A stretch of DNA of 64,000 nt, taken from contig NZ_CANMVK010000002.1 in the NCBI RefSeq assembly GCF_947501405.1, positions 1,178,001 to 1,242,000 of the forward strand, in the 5' to 3' direction. The position numbers and the translations under genes were made by a program. Numbering within the stretch: position 1 is the stretch's first letter; the number at the start of each line of letters is the position of its first letter. Positions 1 to 8,924 of the stretch are shown here, piece by piece. The DNA comes from an uncultured Hoeflea sp. GTDB lineage: Bacteria; Pseudomonadota; Alphaproteobacteria; Rhizobiales; Rhizobiaceae. The notes under the pieces were generated by a model that worked only from the letters and a program-made list of their open reading frames with translations, was not told where the DNA came from and searched no databases.

Positions 1-100
1 CGGTGACGGCTAGGTTGGAGCCGGTCATGACATGGAAGAACACCGGGCTTGCCTCTCCAAGCTCCTGCCCGGCATCGGCGGTTGCACGCATATCATCCAT
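1..100 (-). CDS. Hypothetical protein, N-terminal part only (cut by window edge)
   Basis: An open minus-strand frame runs off the left edge. It begins at an ATG at 98-100, just after an in-frame TGA, and has a GGGGGCG ribosome-binding site a few bases upstream. The 33 visible residues start MDDMRATADAGQELGEAS and continue with a hydrophobic PVFFHVMTGS stretch. I do not recognise the family. The good start signal and alphaproteobacterial codon use make it a probable real gene, but only its start lies in the window. Confidence 0.45.
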   Translation of the reverse strand, partial: MDDMRATADAGQELGEASPVFFHVMTGSNLAVT

Positions 101-588
101 AATCGCCCCCACGGCGTCAGGTGTTCAGTAAACCGGCCACAATTGCCGTATCCCCCCGGACCACATCCCTCGGAGGCGAGCCTGATCAGCGGCGGTTTTG
201 TTCCATCCAGTCTTCACCTCAGGCGTGTGCTGTCAATGTCAGATCTGGCATCCGACGATGAAAAACAAAACCCGAAGCCGCCGCCGCGTGCATCTTGCGC
301 TGTTGTGTCGCGAAGCTGTCTGAAATCCCCTGAGAAGGCCGGAAGAGCGCCTTGTTGTATTGGCGTTAACGGCTGTCGGCAGTCACGGAAGAGGCCCACT
401 AGTCACTGAAAACAAAAGGTATTTTCCGAACGCCGATCGACACGCAATTTCCGGATTTTGCGAACTAGGTCAAGCTGGCGTCAACTGAATCTGTCCGCCA
501 CCGTTGTCAGCCAATGCCGGTCGTGCTTTCCTTTGATCAACAGGGCGGATGGTGAGGCGCGGCGGTTGGCCGCAAACTGGGCGGGATC
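101..588. other. Intergenic region, no gene supported
   Basis: This stretch separates the left-edge gene (leaving to the left) from the secreted-protein gene at 589. Short open frames exist on both strands, but none has a ribosome-binding site together with a recognisable protein. It must contain the promoters of both divergent flanking genes. I see no confident -35/-10 pair, terminator or repeat. Confidence 0.5.
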
Positions 589-2103
589 ATGAAACTGCGA
601 CTGAGCCTGATGGCATTGTTGGTGACGGGCGCGCCGGCGCTGGCCGATGTTTGGACCTTTGAAACGCCATCACAGAACATTCAATGCAGCGTTGGCGAGA
701 GCCCCGGTGCCTCCGACATTCGCTGTACGATCATCGAGCGACAGGGCGCACCGGCCTTGCCAAGACCGGACAATTGCCGGGCCGGTTGGGGTCATACATT
801 CGAGATGAACGACCGTGGCCTTGTGCGGATGGTCTGCGAGCCCCTGGACCGCACAAAGGGCGGACAATCCGTTGCCGATTACGGCGTGCGTGGCGAGTTC
901 GGCGGTTTTGTGTGTGACTCGTCGACCCGCGGGCTTGAGTGCGTCAACCGCGATGGCAACGGCTTTCGGCTGGCCCGCCGAAGCCAGGCGATCCTGGGCA
1001 GTGCGGAAACGACACCTCGGGCAGCGCCCGCACCGGCCGCGCCGGTCGCGGAGCTCCCGGTCAAAACCTTCGAAGAGCCCGCCCGCACCGTCGAGCACCA
1101 GCGCCGCGTCGAGGAGCTGCTGGACGCGCTCGGTTTCGATATCGGCGTCGTCGATGGCATAGCCGACGGCAAGACAATTGCGGCGATCAATGCGTTCCAG
1201 CGCACCAATGGGCTTGAAGTCCTGGACTGGATCGAGCGCCAGCACCTCGATCTTCTCGAGGCGCGGGTTGCCACGCTGCGCGGACGGAATTCCGGGACGC
1301 CCGCCGTCGCTCCGGTCGCGCCTGAACCGGACGCCGGGATCGCTGCGCCCGAAGAACGGCCTATCGATCTCGATCTGCTTTTGGACATGGCCGACGGCGT
1401 CCGGGCACGGGTGTTGTTCGATCCCGATCCGGTCAAGCAGTTGATCGCGGGAATCCATGTTCTTGGCCCGGTCGGCGTGCTTGCGCAAACCGAGGCGTTC
1501 GAGACGGTCCTTCGCACCTCGATCCCCGCTGCCGGCTGCGTCTTCGATCAGCTCAATGTGTTTGGTTACTATCACGTCGGACAGCATCTGTGGACGGTTC
1601 TGTGGGTTGACCGCGCAACGGGGCGGATTGTCGACGCGCGGCTTTCGACGGGCTTCGTGCCAAAGGGCGGGCAGGGCGTCACGTCCTGGTACGAGTTGAT
1701 CGATGCAGACTCAACCTTCCTGGAGAGCATGCGCCAATCAGTGTCGATCCAGCTTGATGCATTCGGCACCATCTTCCCGGTTGAAGACTGCGCGCCGGTC
1801 GACGCTCTGGAAACGCTGTTTGCCGGCAACCGCGCGCTGGCGGAGATGGCCGCGCACCAGCAAGGCCTGCCCGACAATGCCGCGCGAATTCTGACCCCCA
1901 TCCGCACCGGCATTGCCGAGCGGTATGGCGTCGCCCGGCCTAAACGTCTGCTGTTGAGTTTCTTTGTCGCCTATGGCCAAGACACCGCCTTGGCCGGCTT
2001 CGTCGACAGCGGCGCGCCCACTCGCATCTTCGTCGATCGCCTGGAGCAATCGGGGGCCGACTGGCAATCCGTCAGCTCCGGCGCAGGCAACCTGATTGAG
2101 TGA
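589..2103 (+). CDS. Secreted protein with DUF6636-like and peptidoglycan-binding-like domains
   Basis: The 504-residue product has a clear signal peptide (about residues 1-19, ending ALA). Residues 20-130 resemble DUF6636-type domains: they open F-TPSQNIQC and carry six cysteines (about 33, 46, 63, 83, 109 and 118), which suggests three disulfides in the periplasm. After a Pro/Ala linker, residues 172-212 look like a peptidoglycan-binding_1 repeat (LLDALGFDIGVVDGIADGKT followed by an AFQ motif). The remaining ~290 residues match nothing I know. The gene overlaps or abuts the next secreted-protein gene, so the pair is probably one operon. Periplasmic location is well supported; attachment to cell wall is an inference from the linker domain; the role is unknown. 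Confidence 0.75.
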   Translation: MKLRLSLMALLVTGAPALADVWTFETPSQNIQCSVGESPGASDIRCTIIERQGAPALPRPDNCRAGWGHTFEMNDRGLVRMVCEPLDRTKGGQSVADYGVRGEFGGFVCDSSTRGLECVNRDGNGFRLARRSQAILGSAETTPRAAPAPAAPVAELPVKTFEEPARTVEHQRRVEELLDALGFDIGVVDGIADGKTIAAINAFQRTNGLEVLDWIERQHLDLLEARVATLRGRNSGTPAVAPVAPEPDAGIAAPEERPIDLDLLLDMADGVRARVLFDPDPVKQLIAGIHVLGPVGVLAQTEAFETVLRTSIPAAGCVFDQLNVFGYYHVGQHLWTVLWVDRATGRIVDARLSTGFVPKGGQGVTSWYELIDADSTFLESMRQSVSIQLDAFGTIFPVEDCAPVDALETLFAGNRALAEMAAHQQGLPDNAARILTPIRTGIAERYGVARPKRLLLSFFVAYGQDTALAGFVDSGAPTRIFVDRLEQSGADWQSVSSGAGNLIE

Positions 2104-2107
2104 TGCC

Positions 2108-3403
2108 ATGAAGCAGAGACCGCCAATGCCCACCACCCGTCGATCTCGACGCCTGCAATTGGCGTTCATCGCATTGCTGCTGTCAGGCGGCACGGTCTTG
2201 GCGCAGGCTCAGGAGTTTGGAAACGAACCCTTGGTGCCGGACTGGACCGGCGGCAAGGTCGCCAAAGACCAGGGCGCCGTGCCGGATGTGATCGGGGACG
2301 GTGTCGGCATAAGCGCGGGCCTGACCAAGGCCGCAAGATTGAAGGACCTCTCCAAAGGGTTGGGCGGACTGGATACATTGTTTGACGTGTCCGAAATCGG
2401 CAACGAGTTGAGCGATGGCGATGTTGCCGGCGCGGTCGGCAAGGGTGTCGAGGCTGCCGTCGGCCGCTATCTCGTTCCGGCCTGTGCATTCACCGGCGGG
2501 GCCGCAGGCGCCGTTGTGGGCGGCGGGGCAAGCGCCGGTGTTCTGGCGGTACCGGGGGCTGCGGTGGGCGCGGTTGGCGGCGCGGCCTTCTGCCAGAAGC
2601 GGGCCAGGGACGCCGGACAGATGGCCGAGAATGTGGTGCGTCCCGTGGCCGATCTGTTTATTGACGATCGGCCGGAATTGATCCGCCGCCTGGAGCAAGC
2701 CGGGATCGATCGCAACGAGTTTTTCGATCGCAACCTGAACGGCAGTGTTTACGAACGCGACGAGCGGCTTCGTGTCGAAGCCGAGATGTTCAGGGAGTTG
2801 AGTGCCCGTGAGGGCGAGATGGCCCGGGCAAGAGGTGAATCCTTCTTTCCCGACCCCGTAATCAAGCAGCGCATTGCGGAAATTGACGCTCATCTCGCCT
2901 CAAAACGGGCGCTGGCGTCCGCGGGATCGCAGACGCCCAGCTTTATCCCCTATTCAGTGGGTCGGGGCATCAAATGCGGACCGATACATTCAGCCGAGCG
3001 GACCCAACTGCGAAACAAATACGGTGCCGAATGGGACAACATCGAACACGATTTGAAGGCCTGGCGCTCCAATCTTCGGTCTGCTGCGAAATCCAAAAAT
3101 GATTTCGAATCCATGGGCGTTAATCCAGGAACCGCGATTATAAACGACTATGAAAACAGCAAGCGCGCATTCGAGGAGGCACGCAGCAATTATCGCAGGG
3201 CCTTGATCGGATTGCGTGAGGCCAATGGGCGCTGCCCGGCGCCGGTCGGACCGAGAGCCCCGAATCCGGATGGCGCAACTCCCTCGGGAGGCACTGCAGC
3301 ACCGGGCGGGGCGGCTTCGGCCTCCAATCCGGAGCCGCGGTGGCGAAACTCCAACAAGTGCTTCAAGCAAGAATCATATGGTGACGTCGTCAATATCTGC
3401 TGA
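2108..3403 (+). CDS. Secreted hypothetical protein with glycine-rich segment
   Basis: The frame is open from a TTG at 2096, which would overlap the previous stop. I prefer ATG 2108, giving 431 residues; ATG 2126 is also possible. A basic start (TTRRSRRLQ) followed by a hydrophobic core and a cut near AQA is a signal peptide. Residues 129-162 are rich in Gly and Ala and flanked by two cysteines, like a glycine-zipper membrane or pore segment. Around residues 207-218 the run DRNLNGSVYERD resembles a degenerate calcium-binding loop. The middle is charged and helical, and a Pro/Gly-rich linker precedes a C-terminal tail with two cysteines. No family recognised. Four bases separate it from the upstream secreted protein, so the two may act together. 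Confidence 0.65.
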   Translation: MKQRPPMPTTRRSRRLQLAFIALLLSGGTVLAQAQEFGNEPLVPDWTGGKVAKDQGAVPDVIGDGVGISAGLTKAARLKDLSKGLGGLDTLFDVSEIGNELSDGDVAGAVGKGVEAAVGRYLVPACAFTGGAAGAVVGGGASAGVLAVPGAAVGAVGGAAFCQKRARDAGQMAENVVRPVADLFIDDRPELIRRLEQAGIDRNEFFDRNLNGSVYERDERLRVEAEMFRELSAREGEMARARGESFFPDPVIKQRIAEIDAHLASKRALASAGSQTPSFIPYSVGRGIKCGPIHSAERTQLRNKYGAEWDNIEHDLKAWRSNLRSAAKSKNDFESMGVNPGTAIINDYENSKRAFEEARSNYRRALIGLREANGRCPAPVGPRAPNPDGATPSGGTAAPGGAASASNPEPRWRNSNKCFKQESYGDVVNIC

Positions 3404-3923
3404 ATCGCAACCCGCAGTCTGATGCAGCCCACAAAGGGCCGGATTCCGTCAATCCTCCGACAGCCACGCTCATGCCAAGCAGCCAGCGAAAACAAATCCT
3501 CCGGCTCTGTTCGTCATGGGTTTCGCGCAGGGTGAGGCGTCTATTCCGGCGTTGGACGACGCCATCTCCCAAGCGCGGCGCGCGCATCATCAAACCTTTC
3601 ACAGGCGCCGGTGCCCGGCCAACCTGACCGGGATGTGCGCCCACGCACCGGACATTCGGTTTCACGCCTGCGACGACCACCGCTGCTTTGGTGCCAATGC
3701 GCGGCGAAGACACAATGCGGCACTCGCCGACCATCCGCACCCGTTGCCAGCACCCAAAGTCTTGAAATCTCCTCCCGCCGCTGGCAGGATTGGTGTGCCC
3801 GCCAAGGGGGCATCCGGGTCCGCGGAAAGCGCTGGCGCACCTTGTATGACATCGTTCACAGCCGGTTTTTCTCCCCTGTGCCCGATCAAGCGGACCATTG
3901 GGCCTTATGGAGGGAAAAGCCCA
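3404..3923. other. Intergenic region, no gene supported
   Basis: The plus-strand frame of the ankyrin gene stays open here, but the good start (GGAGGGA ribosome site, ATG 3924) is at the far end. Minus-strand frames across this stretch have no recognisable domains. A decayed gene cannot be excluded: the composition is coding-like and one minus frame has a hydrophobic stretch near 3420-3480. Confidence 0.45.
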
Positions 3924-5444
3924 ATGGCTCAGGATCTTGAAACCTGTCGCAATGCCGCCCGTCGCCTGAAAAAGGCCTATGCCGCAGGGACGGCCGAGGC
4001 CGTCGAGCGCGTCAAAGCTCATATTCCGGCGGACAGGCCGCCCCGGCATGCCGATTTTCTGCATGTCATCGCCCGCGAGGCCGGCGAGGCCAGTTGGCCG
4101 CAGCTCAAATTCGCTCTCGATACCTTGACCCGATCCCGGGACCATCGCGCCGAACGCCTCAAGATTGCGCTCTATGAGGGGCAAAACTGGCGGATTGCCC
4201 GGCTGCTTGAGCAGGACCCCGGTCTTGCCGCCCATAATCTGGGCCTGCAGATCGCGCTCTACGACCAGCCGGCCGTGGAGGCGGCGCTGGCCCGCGATCC
4301 GTCGGCCGCAACCCGTGTGATCGGGGTGCGCACGCCCTTGCTGCACCTGGCTTTTTCCAGGGAAATCCACCGCAGTCCCGAAAAACGCGCCGCCATGATG
4401 GCGATTGCTGCGGCGCTGGTGGCCCATGGCGCTGATGTGAATGAGGGCTATCCCGCCGAACCGGGGTCAGATCACAAATTGTCGGCGCTTTACGGGGCGC
4501 TGTGCCATGCCGGTAACCTCGAACTGGGGCGGTGGTTGCTCGAACACGGCGCTGACCCGAACGACAATGAATGCGCCTATCACGCGACCGAGCTTGGGCA
4601 GCTCGACACACTCAAGTTGCTGATGAGATATGGCGTCAGATTGAGCGGCACCAACGCCTTGCCAAGGGCGCTTGATTTCCGGAACCTGGAGATGGTGCGG
4701 CTGTTGCTCGATTATGGCGCCGATCCGAATGAAGCGGTTCAGGGCCACCCCAGCGGGCAGCCGGTGGATTCCATACCCGCTTTGCATCAGGCGGCGCGGC
4801 GCTGGTGTCCGGGCGATATCGCCACGCTGCTGCTCGACCACGGCGCTGATCCCATGGCCCCGTGGAACGGCCACACGCCCTATGCCACGGCGCGGATTTA
4901 CGGCAATGCCGGCATTGCCGCCGTTCTTGAAAGCCGCAGTGCGGCCTCTGCACTGACAAAGGGTGAGCAGCTTCTGGCGGCCTGCGCTGAAGGGCGGGTC
5001 TTGCCCGAGCGGATCGATCCCGCCTTGCTGCAGCCCGAAGACCACCTCCTGTTGACCCGGCTGGTGTTCGAACCGCACCGGCTTGAGCACTTCAAGGCGC
5101 TGGTGGCTGCGGGACTTGATCCCGGCCGGGCCGACGAGATGGGATTGACGCCGCTTCATTCAGCCGGTTGGGCCGGCCTGCCAGAAGCCGTTGAATTCCT
5201 GCTGACGCTGGGCCCGGATCTTGATTGGGTGAACGGCTTCGGTGGTGATGCGCTGGGATCTGTGATTCACGGATCCGAACATCGTCTCGACCGGCACGTG
5301 CGCGATCACATCGGCTGCGCGAGACTGCTGCTTGAAGCCGGAGCAAAACTTCCCGACGCCTATATCGACGGCTGCGGCGACGAAGCCATGGCGGCGTTTC
5401 TGGAGGGGTGGCGCGACGGCGGGTCCCGGACAGGGGCCGGCTAG
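3924..5444 (+). CDS. Ankyrin repeat protein
   Basis: The product has 506 residues from ATG 3924, which has a GGAGGGA site nine bases upstream; the longer open frame from 3516 lacks such a site and its extra residues are low quality. An N-terminal helical segment of ~80 residues (CRNAARRLKKAY, HADFLHVIAREAG) is typical of rhizobial ankyrin proteins. From about residue 85 there are multiple ankyrin repeats, visible as LLxHGADPN, LLxYGADPN, LLLDHGADPM and LTPLHSAGWAG. No signal peptide, so it is probably cytoplasmic. Ankyrin repeats mediate protein-protein contact; the partner is unknown. It is followed 78 bases later by a convergent MAPEG gene. Confidence 0.85.
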   Translation: MAQDLETCRNAARRLKKAYAAGTAEAVERVKAHIPADRPPRHADFLHVIAREAGEASWPQLKFALDTLTRSRDHRAERLKIALYEGQNWRIARLLEQDPGLAAHNLGLQIALYDQPAVEAALARDPSAATRVIGVRTPLLHLAFSREIHRSPEKRAAMMAIAAALVAHGADVNEGYPAEPGSDHKLSALYGALCHAGNLELGRWLLEHGADPNDNECAYHATELGQLDTLKLLMRYGVRLSGTNALPRALDFRNLEMVRLLLDYGADPNEAVQGHPSGQPVDSIPALHQAARRWCPGDIATLLLDHGADPMAPWNGHTPYATARIYGNAGIAAVLESRSAASALTKGEQLLAACAEGRVLPERIDPALLQPEDHLLLTRLVFEPHRLEHFKALVAAGLDPGRADEMGLTPLHSAGWAGLPEAVEFLLTLGPDLDWVNGFGGDALGSVIHGSEHRLDRHVRDHIGCARLLLEAGAKLPDAYIDGCGDEAMAAFLEGWRDGGSRTGAG

Positions 5445-5522
5445 AGCAGGAGGGGCGGAAAAGACCGGGAAGAAGCGGGTGCTGGACGGGTTTGTGAAGC
5501 GGGCGGGTAGAAGAGGGTTACC

Positions 5523-5939
5523 TCACCCCACCATCACCCATATCCCGTGCCCCAACAGCCCCAGCAGCAGCACGATCTGGGCCACAAAGGCCAGGCCGAA
5601 GCCGCCGAAGCGGGTTTTGAACGAGGCGTCTTCCTGGATGAAATGCCAGGCATGCGCCGCGCGGCCGGCGGTGAACACCAGGCCCAGCAGATGGATGGCG
5701 ATCACCGGCATGCCCATCAGCGCTGCGACCATCAGCATGATCAGGAACATCGGCATGTTCTCGATAGCATTGGCGTGGCCGCGGATGATCCGGGTGAGAT
5801 GTTTGATGCCGCCATCGCCAACGGCGACCTTGTGTTTGCGCCTGAGCTTGCCGGTCTCGTTGGCAAGCCAGATCAGGATCGCCATATTCAGCGCGGCGTA
5901 GATGCCGACCGCGGAAAGGCCGGGGGTCAAAGCGTTCAT
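5523..5939 (-). CDS. MAPEG family membrane protein
   Basis: The product has 138 residues from the ATG at 5939, which has GGAGACC eight bases upstream. A longer frame to 5981 adds an unlikely extension. It has about four membrane segments (near 6-26, 60-80, 81-97 and 112-134). The first loop carries the MAPEG signature Arg53, Asn57, Glu60, Pro63 within RGHANAIENMP. Family members are membrane glutathione-dependent or eicosanoid-type enzymes; most bacterial members have no assigned substrate. It stands alone and converges on the ankyrin gene. Confidence 0.85.
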   Translation of the reverse strand: MNALTPGLSAVGIYAALNMAILIWLANETGKLRRKHKVAVGDGGIKHLTRIIRGHANAIENMPMFLIMLMVAALMGMPVIAIHLLGLVFTAGRAAHAWHFIQEDASFKTRFGGFGLAFVAQIVLLLGLLGHGIWVMVG

Positions 5940-6096
5940 GGGTCCGGGTCTCCATTTTGCCGATGTGGTGACGCGGGGCACGCGGCCCCTTTGCGTCGTG
6001 CTACCGTATCCACCTGTTCGCGGTCACCGTCAAACGTTAACCGGTCCCGGCCTTTTCAACCCATGGCTTCCACCATCGCCTGCTCGGATCAACCGG

Positions 6097-6203
6097 CTAG
6101 CGCATTTCCACTCGAAGTTGGGTCGGAAATTGCTGCCGCACGCGATGCTCGCTCGCATTTTCTGACACGCTACTGATTCAAACCGAAGTGGAATTGCGCT
6201 AGA
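6097..6203. repeat. RIME-like palindromic intergenic element, copy 1
   Basis: This ~107 bp element is bounded by CTAG at both ends. Its outer arms pair (CTAGCGCATTTCCACT with AGTGGAATTGCGCTAG), and inside them a second pair is formed by GGTCGGAAA and TTTTCTGACA plus a central GCGATGCTCGC stretch. Two closely similar copies lie at 38316-38421 (inverted) and 42082-42186 (same orientation). Size, double-palindrome form and intergenic location fit the Rhizobium-specific intergenic mosaic elements (RIME). This copy lies in the 347-base gap between the MAPEG gene and the DUF2164 gene; nothing else is evident in that gap. Confidence 0.85.
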
Positions 6204-6286
6204 CTCCAACCGGTTGCAGCAGGTGCGCGCGCGTACGGGGAACTGATCGAACGGTGCGCGGCTGACGACTGCCTCGGCGTTGTCGC

Positions 6287-6541
6287 TCAGCGCAAATGCC
6301 GGGTCGGCTGTTCGAGCGCAAGCAGGTCGTCGGTAAGTGTCTCTACGCGTGCGGCGATTGCCGTCTGCGCATCGTAGAGACCGCGATTGTAGAAATAGCC
6401 GCCAATCCGGTCGGCAAAGAACCGCATCAGCATCTCTGCCGGCATCGCGCCGATGGTCTGGTCCATTTCGTCAGAAAAATACTCCTGGATCTCGGCGACC
6501 ATCGCCCTGGTCTCCTCGCGGCTGAACGTCACCGGTTTCAT
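6287..6541 (-). CDS. DUF2164 family protein
   Basis: Small cytoplasmic protein of 84 residues beginning MKPVTFSREETRAMV. I chose the ATG at 6541 because the GAAGAGAG site lies six bases upstream; ATG 6547 sits directly on that site. Residues such as IQEYFSDEMDQTIG, the ADRIGGYFYNRGLYDAQ segment and the total length match DUF2164 proteins. Function is unknown in the family. It is upstream of, and not obviously in operon with, the ClC gene, which lies on the same strand and ends farther right. Confidence 0.8.
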   Translation of the reverse strand: MKPVTFSREETRAMVAEIQEYFSDEMDQTIGAMPAEMLMRFFADRIGGYFYNRGLYDAQTAIAARVETLTDDLLALEQPTRHLR

Positions 6542-6641
6542 CGCCATCTCTCTTCGTCCCAACTTTTCTCAAGAAACCAAACAAATTCAAATATTTGATG
6601 CGAAGCCTTGAATCTGTCCCCGAGGCAGATGACTCATTTTG

Positions 6642-8276
6642 TCAACGATGCTCTTCCTCGCTTGCCGCGATCAGCCGCCGGTTGAAGTGGCCCAGCGCCT
6701 GAACCTGCTCGGCCCAGCCGATGATGCGGCCGTCCTTGCCTTCCGCCACCACCGGAAGCCTTGTGTGGCCACCTGTATCGAAGACCCGAAGTGCGGTCTC
6801 GAGCGTATCCTGGGGCTTGAGCGGAGTGGTACCGGCGTCCGGGTCGAAATATTCGGGCTCGGCGTCTTCCTCGGGCAGGGTCATGAAATCCATCACCCGC
6901 GCATTGCGAAGCACAGTACGGTGCGGCCCGTCCTGCACGAACAGCCCGCGCATCTCCAGTTGCCACTGAAAATAGGAGTGTCCGTGCAAGGCCTGGGTGA
7001 TGCCGTGGGCGATGGCGACGGAAAGCAAGAGCGCAATCGACAGCGCATAGCCGCCGGTCAGTTCAAACACGATCACCGTGGTCGAGATCGGCGCGCCCAG
7101 CACCGCGCCCGCCACAGCACCCATGCCGAGGATCGAGTAGAGCGCCTGGCTGGAGGCGAGATCGGGAAACACGCTTGCCGCGATGATGCCGAAGGCCCCC
7201 CCGGTCATCGCCCCCAGATAGAGCGAGGGGGAGAAGATGCCGCCGCCGAATCGTGCCGCCAGCGTGATGGCGGTGGCGAGCGTCTTCATGACAATCAGCG
7301 TGAGCATCAGCATCAGCGGCACCTGACCCCACAGCGCCAGATCTGTGGTTTCGTATCCAACCCCGAGGATATGCGGAAAGGCCACACCCATCGCACCAAC
7401 CATCAACCCGCCGATGATCGGCAGCGCCCAGACCGGGATTGGCGTGCGCCGGGCGACATAGTCTGCGGCAAACAGCGCGAATTGAAACGCCACCGCGACG
7501 ACCGCGCAGACCACGCCCAGAAGCGCGAAGGCGGGAAACTCGAAATACGAGGTGATCTGGTATTCGGGCACGATGAAGGCCGCTGCGTCGCCGAACCAGG
7601 CCCGCGACAGAATCCCACCCGCCGCCGAGGAAATGACGATCGGTACGAAGGCGCGCATGGCGTAGTGGCCCAAAATCACCTCATGGGCGAACAGCACGCC
7701 GGCGATCGGTGCGTTGAAGCTTGCCGAAATCGCCGAGGCGACGCCCGCCGCGAGCAATGTGCGCCGTGACCAGTCGGGCAGCGACATGCGTTCTCCCACG
7801 GCGCTTGCCAGCGTCGCGCCGAGATGAATGACCGGACCCTCGCGGCCCGCGCTGGCGCCCGATCCGAGCGAAAACGCGGTGGCGAAAGCGCTGACGATAC
7901 CCTCGCGCAGGCTCAGGCGCCGCCCCGCCAGCGCCCGGGCCTCGATGACATCGGCCACACCGCCGGTGCGCCGGGCAGGCAGAAACTTCGTGATGATGAT
8001 GCCCACCACGATGCCGCCGATCAGCGGACCGGCCATGATCATGTACCACGGCGTCTGCCGCGCAGCCGAAAGCACCTGTTCGGTGGTGTCGCCCAGCCAG
8101 TAGAGCTGCACGGCTCCGATCAGCAGCCGGAACCCGATCGCCGCAAGCGCCACCGACAGCCCGATCACCAGCGACAACAGCCAGATCATCGGCTGCCGGT
8201 TCTCCAGATAGGCGCGGATGTTGGGAGTAACCCATTGCCGGATCCGTGCTGGCATGGCGCGGAGCACATCGAGCAT
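6642..8276 (-). CDS. ClC-type chloride channel/antiporter with C-terminal CBS region
   Basis: The 544-residue protein has the ten-plus membrane helices of the ClC family, which move chloride across the inner membrane, often in exchange for protons. Signature motifs are GSGASAGREGP (residues 138-148, with the gating glutamate Glu146), GGGIFSPS, and a GAVLGAPIST stretch typical of the pore. The ion-binding GSGxP is altered to GSGAS, which is frequent in subfamilies and may affect anion choice. The last ~60 residues (LETALRVFDTGGHTRLPVVA) look like a single CBS motif, an adenosyl-ligand sensor. The start lies six bases after the stop of the thioesterase gene, so the two are one transcription unit. 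Confidence 0.9.
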   Translation of the reverse strand: MLDVLRAMPARIRQWVTPNIRAYLENRQPMIWLLSLVIGLSVALAAIGFRLLIGAVQLYWLGDTTEQVLSAARQTPWYMIMAGPLIGGIVVGIIITKFLPARRTGGVADVIEARALAGRRLSLREGIVSAFATAFSLGSGASAGREGPVIHLGATLASAVGERMSLPDWSRRTLLAAGVASAISASFNAPIAGVLFAHEVILGHYAMRAFVPIVISSAAGGILSRAWFGDAAAFIVPEYQITSYFEFPAFALLGVVCAVVAVAFQFALFAADYVARRTPIPVWALPIIGGLMVGAMGVAFPHILGVGYETTDLALWGQVPLMLMLTLIVMKTLATAITLAARFGGGIFSPSLYLGAMTGGAFGIIAASVFPDLASSQALYSILGMGAVAGAVLGAPISTTVIVFELTGGYALSIALLLSVAIAHGITQALHGHSYFQWQLEMRGLFVQDGPHRTVLRNARVMDFMTLPEEDAEPEYFDPDAGTTPLKPQDTLETALRVFDTGGHTRLPVVAEGKDGRIIGWAEQVQALGHFNRRLIAASEEEHR

Positions 8277-8282
8277 GCCGGA

Positions 8283-8777
8283 TCAGGCCTCGCTTGATGG
8301 TTTGCGGGAAATTCCGATTGCGCGGCCGGCGCGCTCGGGCCGGGGCAGGCCGGCATGGGCAGCCGCCATGTCCTCGATTTTCGCGTGGATGTCGTCGGGC
8401 ATCGCAGCCGCGCGCGGGACGCTCATGTCGACATGCAAAAGCAAGGTCTCCGAAGTGGCCGAGAGCCAGCCTTCCCGGTGCCGGATTTCCTGAAACAGAT
8501 GCAGCCGCTTGGCGTCGAAATCAAGAACCTGGGCGCTTGCCGTGACGATCGCGTCGGGCTTGAGCTCGCGCAGATAGCACACATGCGCTTCGGCGGTGAA
8601 AAAGCTCATATTGCGTGCCGCCAGATAGCCTGGCCCGCAGCCGATCAATTCGAACACATGGTCGACCGTCTGGTCGAACAGCACGTTGTAATAGGCCATG
8701 TTGAGATGACCGTTGTAATCGAGCCAGGCCGGATCCAGTCCCCGCGCGGGCGCGATCACCGGAGCATCAAACGACAT
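8283..8777 (-). CDS. Hotdog-fold thioesterase (acyl-CoA thioesterase-like)
   Basis: Product of 164 residues from the ATG at 8777, with GGGGGAGA four bases upstream; a longer frame to 8843 is less likely. WLDYNGHLNMAYYNVLFD near the start is the hotdog/4-hydroxybenzoyl-CoA thioesterase pattern (D/N-x-NGH-x-N-x-x-Y). FFTAEAHVCYLRELKPD and LHLFQEIRHREG complete the hotdog core. Such proteins hydrolyse acyl-CoA thioesters in the cytoplasm; the closest named group is the betainyl/carnitine-type thioesterases, but the substrate cannot be fixed from sequence. It is the promoter-proximal gene of a pair with the ClC channel and is divergent from the FAD oxidase gene. Confidence 0.85.
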   Translation of the reverse strand: MSFDAPVIAPARGLDPAWLDYNGHLNMAYYNVLFDQTVDHVFELIGCGPGYLAARNMSFFTAEAHVCYLRELKPDAIVTASAQVLDFDAKRLHLFQEIRHREGWLSATSETLLLHVDMSVPRAAAMPDDIHAKIEDMAAAHAGLPRPERAGRAIGISRKPSSEA

Positions 8778-8924
8778 GCCGTCTCCCCCACATTCCCTGG
8801 CTGCGGCCCCGCTTTGACTGGACAACCGCGCCGCAGTTTGCACATTACCTGATCAGGCTTGCGCGGCAAGCACTTGGCTGGCAACGCGGTAAACGCGTAC
8901 CCGGCATGCAAGGGAGCAAAACCG

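Noticed and set aside
670-1587. 305-codon open frame on the minus strand
   Set aside because: It lies fully opposite the secreted protein at 589-2103, which has a signal peptide and recognisable domains; the minus product has none.
2716-2770. Possible EF-hand in the second secreted protein
   Set aside because: DRNLNGSVYERD lacks the glutamate at position 12 and no second hand is visible; kept only as a remark.
3390-4427. 345-codon minus-strand open frame over the gap before the ankyrin gene
   Set aside because: It crosses the ankyrin coding region, has no domain and no ribosome site; GC-rich shadow.
6639-7769. 376-codon plus-strand frame opposite the ClC gene
   Set aside because: His/Arg/Gln-rich translation typical of an antisense shadow of a membrane protein gene.
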